Assembly (NCBI RefSeq): GCF_003419895.1
Contig: NZ_QPMM01000014.1
Span: 62,001-126,000, forward strand
Direction: 5' to 3'
Origin: Chitinophaga silvatica
GTDB taxonomy: Bacteria; Bacteroidota; Bacteroidia; Chitinophagales; Chitinophagaceae
Length of the DNA: 64,000 nucleotides
In this document: positions 61,918 to 64,000 of the stretch, in pieces
Layout: each line of letters begins with the position of its first letter
Position numbering within the stretch: the first letter of the stretch is position 1
Program-made: the position numbers and the translations under genes
Notes under the pieces: model-generated
Database searches by the model: none
Told to the model about the DNA's origin: nothing
Seen by the model: only the letters and a program-made list of their open reading frames with translations

Positions 61918-64000
61918 ATGATGAGAAAAAGTAAATTTATTGGCCTGTTGTTTTTATGGTCGGTATCCGTAACAACAGCCATAGCACAAGTTCCCACACC
62001 TAAAGAACATTTTGGTTTTAATATTGGGGATGATTACAAACTTGCCAATTACACTCAAACTGAAGCCTACTTCAAAAAATTGGCAGCTTCCGATCGTACT
62101 AAACTGGTAGATATTGGCCTTACAGAAGAAGGTCGACACCAATATATGCTGATCATTTCTTCCCCGGAAAACATCAAAAAATTAGATCAATATAAAAATA
62201 TTTCCCAACAACTTGCCAGAGCTGAGGGTATTAGTGAAACACAGGCGCATAGCCTGTCTGAAACCGGAAAAGCTGTTGTATGGATTGATGGAGGACTACA
62301 TGCAACTGAAGTAGTAGGTACTCATCAGTTGATAGAAACAATGTGGCAACTGGTAAGCCGCAATGATGCTGAAACCATGAGAATACTTGATAATGTCATT
62401 ATTCTCTGCGCTCATGCTAATCCGGATGGCCAGGAACTGGTTTCCGACTGGTATATGAGGGATACTGATACAGCAAAGCGAAATATGAGTATTCCACGCC
62501 TTTATGAGAAATATGTTGGTCACGATAATAACCGCGACTTCTATATGATGAATATGAAGGAAAGCCAGAATATCAGCAATCAGTTGTTTGTTGAATGGCT
62601 CCCTCAAATCATGTATAATCATCATCAGCGTGGTCCTGCAGGTTCTGTACTTGCTGGCCCCCCTTACCGCGATCCTTTCAATTATGTATATGATCCATTA
62701 ATCGTTACAAGTATTGACGCAGTAGGAGCGGCCATGAACAACAGACTAAATGTAGAAGGCAAACCAGGCTATACTCAGCGTGCCGGATCTCAGTTTTCTA
62801 CCTGGTGGAATGGTGGTTTACGTACTACTCCATATTTTCACAATATGGTAGGATTGTTAACAGAAATCATTGGTGGACCAACTCCTGAAAATGTACCGCT
62901 GGTACCTGACAGGCTTATTCCCAACGGAGCTACTCCTAATCCGGTTGTTCCGCAGAAATGGCATTTCCGCCAATCAATCGATTACTCTGTGTCGCTTAAC
63001 TATGCTGTATTGGATTATGCTGCCAGGTATAAAAGCACCTTACTTTATAACATTTATCAAATGGGTGCTAATGCAATTGCAAGAGGAAATAAGGATAACT
63101 GGACTTTCTATCCAAAATATATTGATAGTATCAAAGCTGCCAATAAATTGAGCAAGAAAGCAGAAGGTAATGCTGAAAGCGATGGAGGGGCAGATTTCTC
63201 TTTCGGAAAAGAAGATACCATTCCTGCAAAATTCTATAGTACTGTCTTACAAGCGCCAGGCCTAAGAGACGCAAGAGGGTATATCATTCCGGCAAACCAG
63301 GCAGATTTTCCAACAGCTGTTAGATTTATCAATGCTTTAATCAGATCAGGGATTTCTGTTCAAAAGGCTACAGCCGATTTTACAATAAACGGGATTCAAT
63401 ATCCTGCCGGTTCATATATTGTAAAAACAGCACAGGCGTTCAGACCTCATGTAATAGATATGTTTGAACCACAGGATCACCCTAATGATTTCCAATATGA
63501 AGGAGGTCCTCCTATTCGTCCTTATGACGCTGCCGGATGGACGCTGGCCTTTCAAATGGGTGTAAAGTTCGACAGGGTCCTCGAAGGATTTGATGGCCCA
63601 TTTGAGAAGTTACCATACGGTCAGTTGCAACAGGCACCTGTTCAAACACTGGCAGTTTCGAAAACGGGATACCTGCTCAGTCCATCTGCCAATAATAGCT
63701 TTATAGCAGTTAACGATCTGTTGAAAGCAGGTATTAAAGTAAGTAAAACCAACAGTGGTCAGTTTTTTATTCCTGCAACTACAAAATCTCAAACTGTTTT
63801 GTTGAAAGTCTCTACTGACTATGGTGTTGTTGCAATGCCGGTTCAGAGCAAGCCGTCAGATCTCAAGGCCCTTGCTCCAATGAGAATTGCTATATGGAAT
63901 AACTATGGAGGTTCAATCCCTGCAGGTTGGATTAGCTGGCTAATGGAACAATATCATTTTTCTTATGAGTTTATTTACTCGTCAGCCATTGATGCAGGAA
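61918..64000 (+). CDS. Secreted M14-family zinc carboxypeptidase (partial, runs off the window)
   Basis: Open from ATG 61918 (or the adjacent ATG 61921) to the right edge, over 690 residues without a stop. Signal peptide (FIGLLFLWSVSVTTAIAQ). Zinc ligands His128 and Glu131 in GGLHATEVVG (HxxE), the NPDGQE substrate loop near 165-170, and a likely third ligand in MYNHHQRGP. The C-terminal part beyond residue 430 is the extra domain of long Bacteroidota M14 proteins. It releases C-terminal residues from peptides and completes the peptide-degrading set of this locus. Confidence 0.88.
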   Translation, partial: MMRKSKFIGLLFLWSVSVTTAIAQVPTPKEHFGFNIGDDYKLANYTQTEAYFKKLAASDRTKLVDIGLTEEGRHQYMLIISSPENIKKLDQYKNISQQLARAEGISETQAHSLSETGKAVVWIDGGLHATEVVGTHQLIETMWQLVSRNDAETMRILDNVIILCAHANPDGQELVSDWYMRDTDTAKRNMSIPRLYEKYVGHDNNRDFYMMNMKESQNISNQLFVEWLPQIMYNHHQRGPAGSVLAGPPYRDPFNYVYDPLIVTSIDAVGAAMNNRLNVEGKPGYTQRAGSQFSTWWNGGLRTTPYFHNMVGLLTEIIGGPTPENVPLVPDRLIPNGATPNPVVPQKWHFRQSIDYSVSLNYAVLDYAARYKSTLLYNIYQMGANAIARGNKDNWTFYPKYIDSIKAANKLSKKAEGNAESDGGADFSFGKEDTIPAKFYSTVLQAPGLRDARGYIIPANQADFPTAVRFINALIRSGISVQKATADFTINGIQYPAGSYIVKTAQAFRPHVIDMFEPQDHPNDFQYEGGPPIRPYDAAGWTLAFQMGVKFDRVLEGFDGPFEKLPYGQLQQAPVQTLAVSKTGYLLSPSANNSFIAVNDLLKAGIKVSKTNSGQFFIPATTKSQTVLLKVSTDYGVVAMPVQSKPSDLKALAPMRIAIWNNYGGSIPAGWISWLMEQYHFSYEFIYSSAIDAG

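Noticed and set aside
1..64000. CRISPR arrays, tRNA/rRNA genes, transposases, integrases and phage genes
   Set aside because: None seen; the only regular short repeats are the collagen-coding tract and the protein repeats noted above.

Overview
The window looks like chromosomal DNA of an aerobic Bacteroidota, most likely a Chitinophagaceae (Chitinophaga-like) soil or plant-associated glycan degrader. The signs are two SusC/SusD pairs, a hybrid two-component system with AraC output, a FecI/FecR pair feeding an STN-type SusC, many lipoproteins and Sec signal peptides, DUF4369-TlpA thioredoxins, an A+T-rich base composition, and promoters of the Bacteroidota type (TTTG near -33, TAnnTTTG near -7). 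The genus is inference. No tRNA, rRNA, CRISPR array, insertion sequence or phage gene was recognised.

Layout. 0-8.3 kb: tail of an outer-membrane barrel, gapN, hypothetical genes, an ArsR/SRPBCC pair and an alpha/beta hydrolase. 8.5-12.9 kb: an operon of a Tsp/Prc-type periplasmic protease and two TlpA-like thioredoxins. 13-18.4 kb: a second SRPBCC module (with DoxX) whose ArsR gene has lost its DNA-binding half, a DUF72 gene, and an ABC-F ATPase behind a structured leader. 18.7-25.6 kb: mostly secreted or lipid-anchored proteins, including an FGE-like protein with both active-site cysteines and a sialidase-fold enzyme. 25.6-37.6 kb: a compact polysaccharide utilisation locus (HTCS, GH31 with PA14 insert, SusC, SusD), probably for alpha-xylosyl glycans such as xyloglucan fragments. 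37.7-43.9 kb: a scarred accessory region with a collagen-like lipoprotein, a decayed peptide-export-type cassette (C39/VKOR, TlpA, GT2 and HlyD fragments), a third ArsR/SRPBCC pair, duplicated gene debris and an 11-residue-repeat protein. 44-49.3 kb: three more secreted carbohydrate-type proteins (GH71/99-like, beta-helix, DUF1080). 49.2-52.6 kb: Ada-like methyltransferase, aldo/keto reductase, and an acyl-CoA-dehydrogenase-fold flavoenzyme directly behind a TPP riboswitch. 52.9-64 kb: FecI-FecR-SusC(STN)-SusD-lipoprotein-M20-M14, which reads as a peptide uptake and degradation locus and runs off the end.

The most interesting points are: (1) a full TPP riboswitch in front of a flavoenzyme not usually counted as a thiamine gene; (2) an ABC-F leader with a perfect 12-bp helix that hides the start codon, plus an AUG-UGA start-stop mini-ORF; (3) three ArsR/SRPBCC modules with the same promoter layout (paired 16-bp 5-6-5 palindromes bracketing the -7 box) but different half-sites (GCAAG, GCAAC, GTAAC), one of them with a regulator lacking its HTH; (4) duplicated and decayed gene fragments between 38.4 and 43.6 kb; (5) two unrelated proteins that both end in Q-x-S-L-F, a sliding-clamp-binding-like tail.
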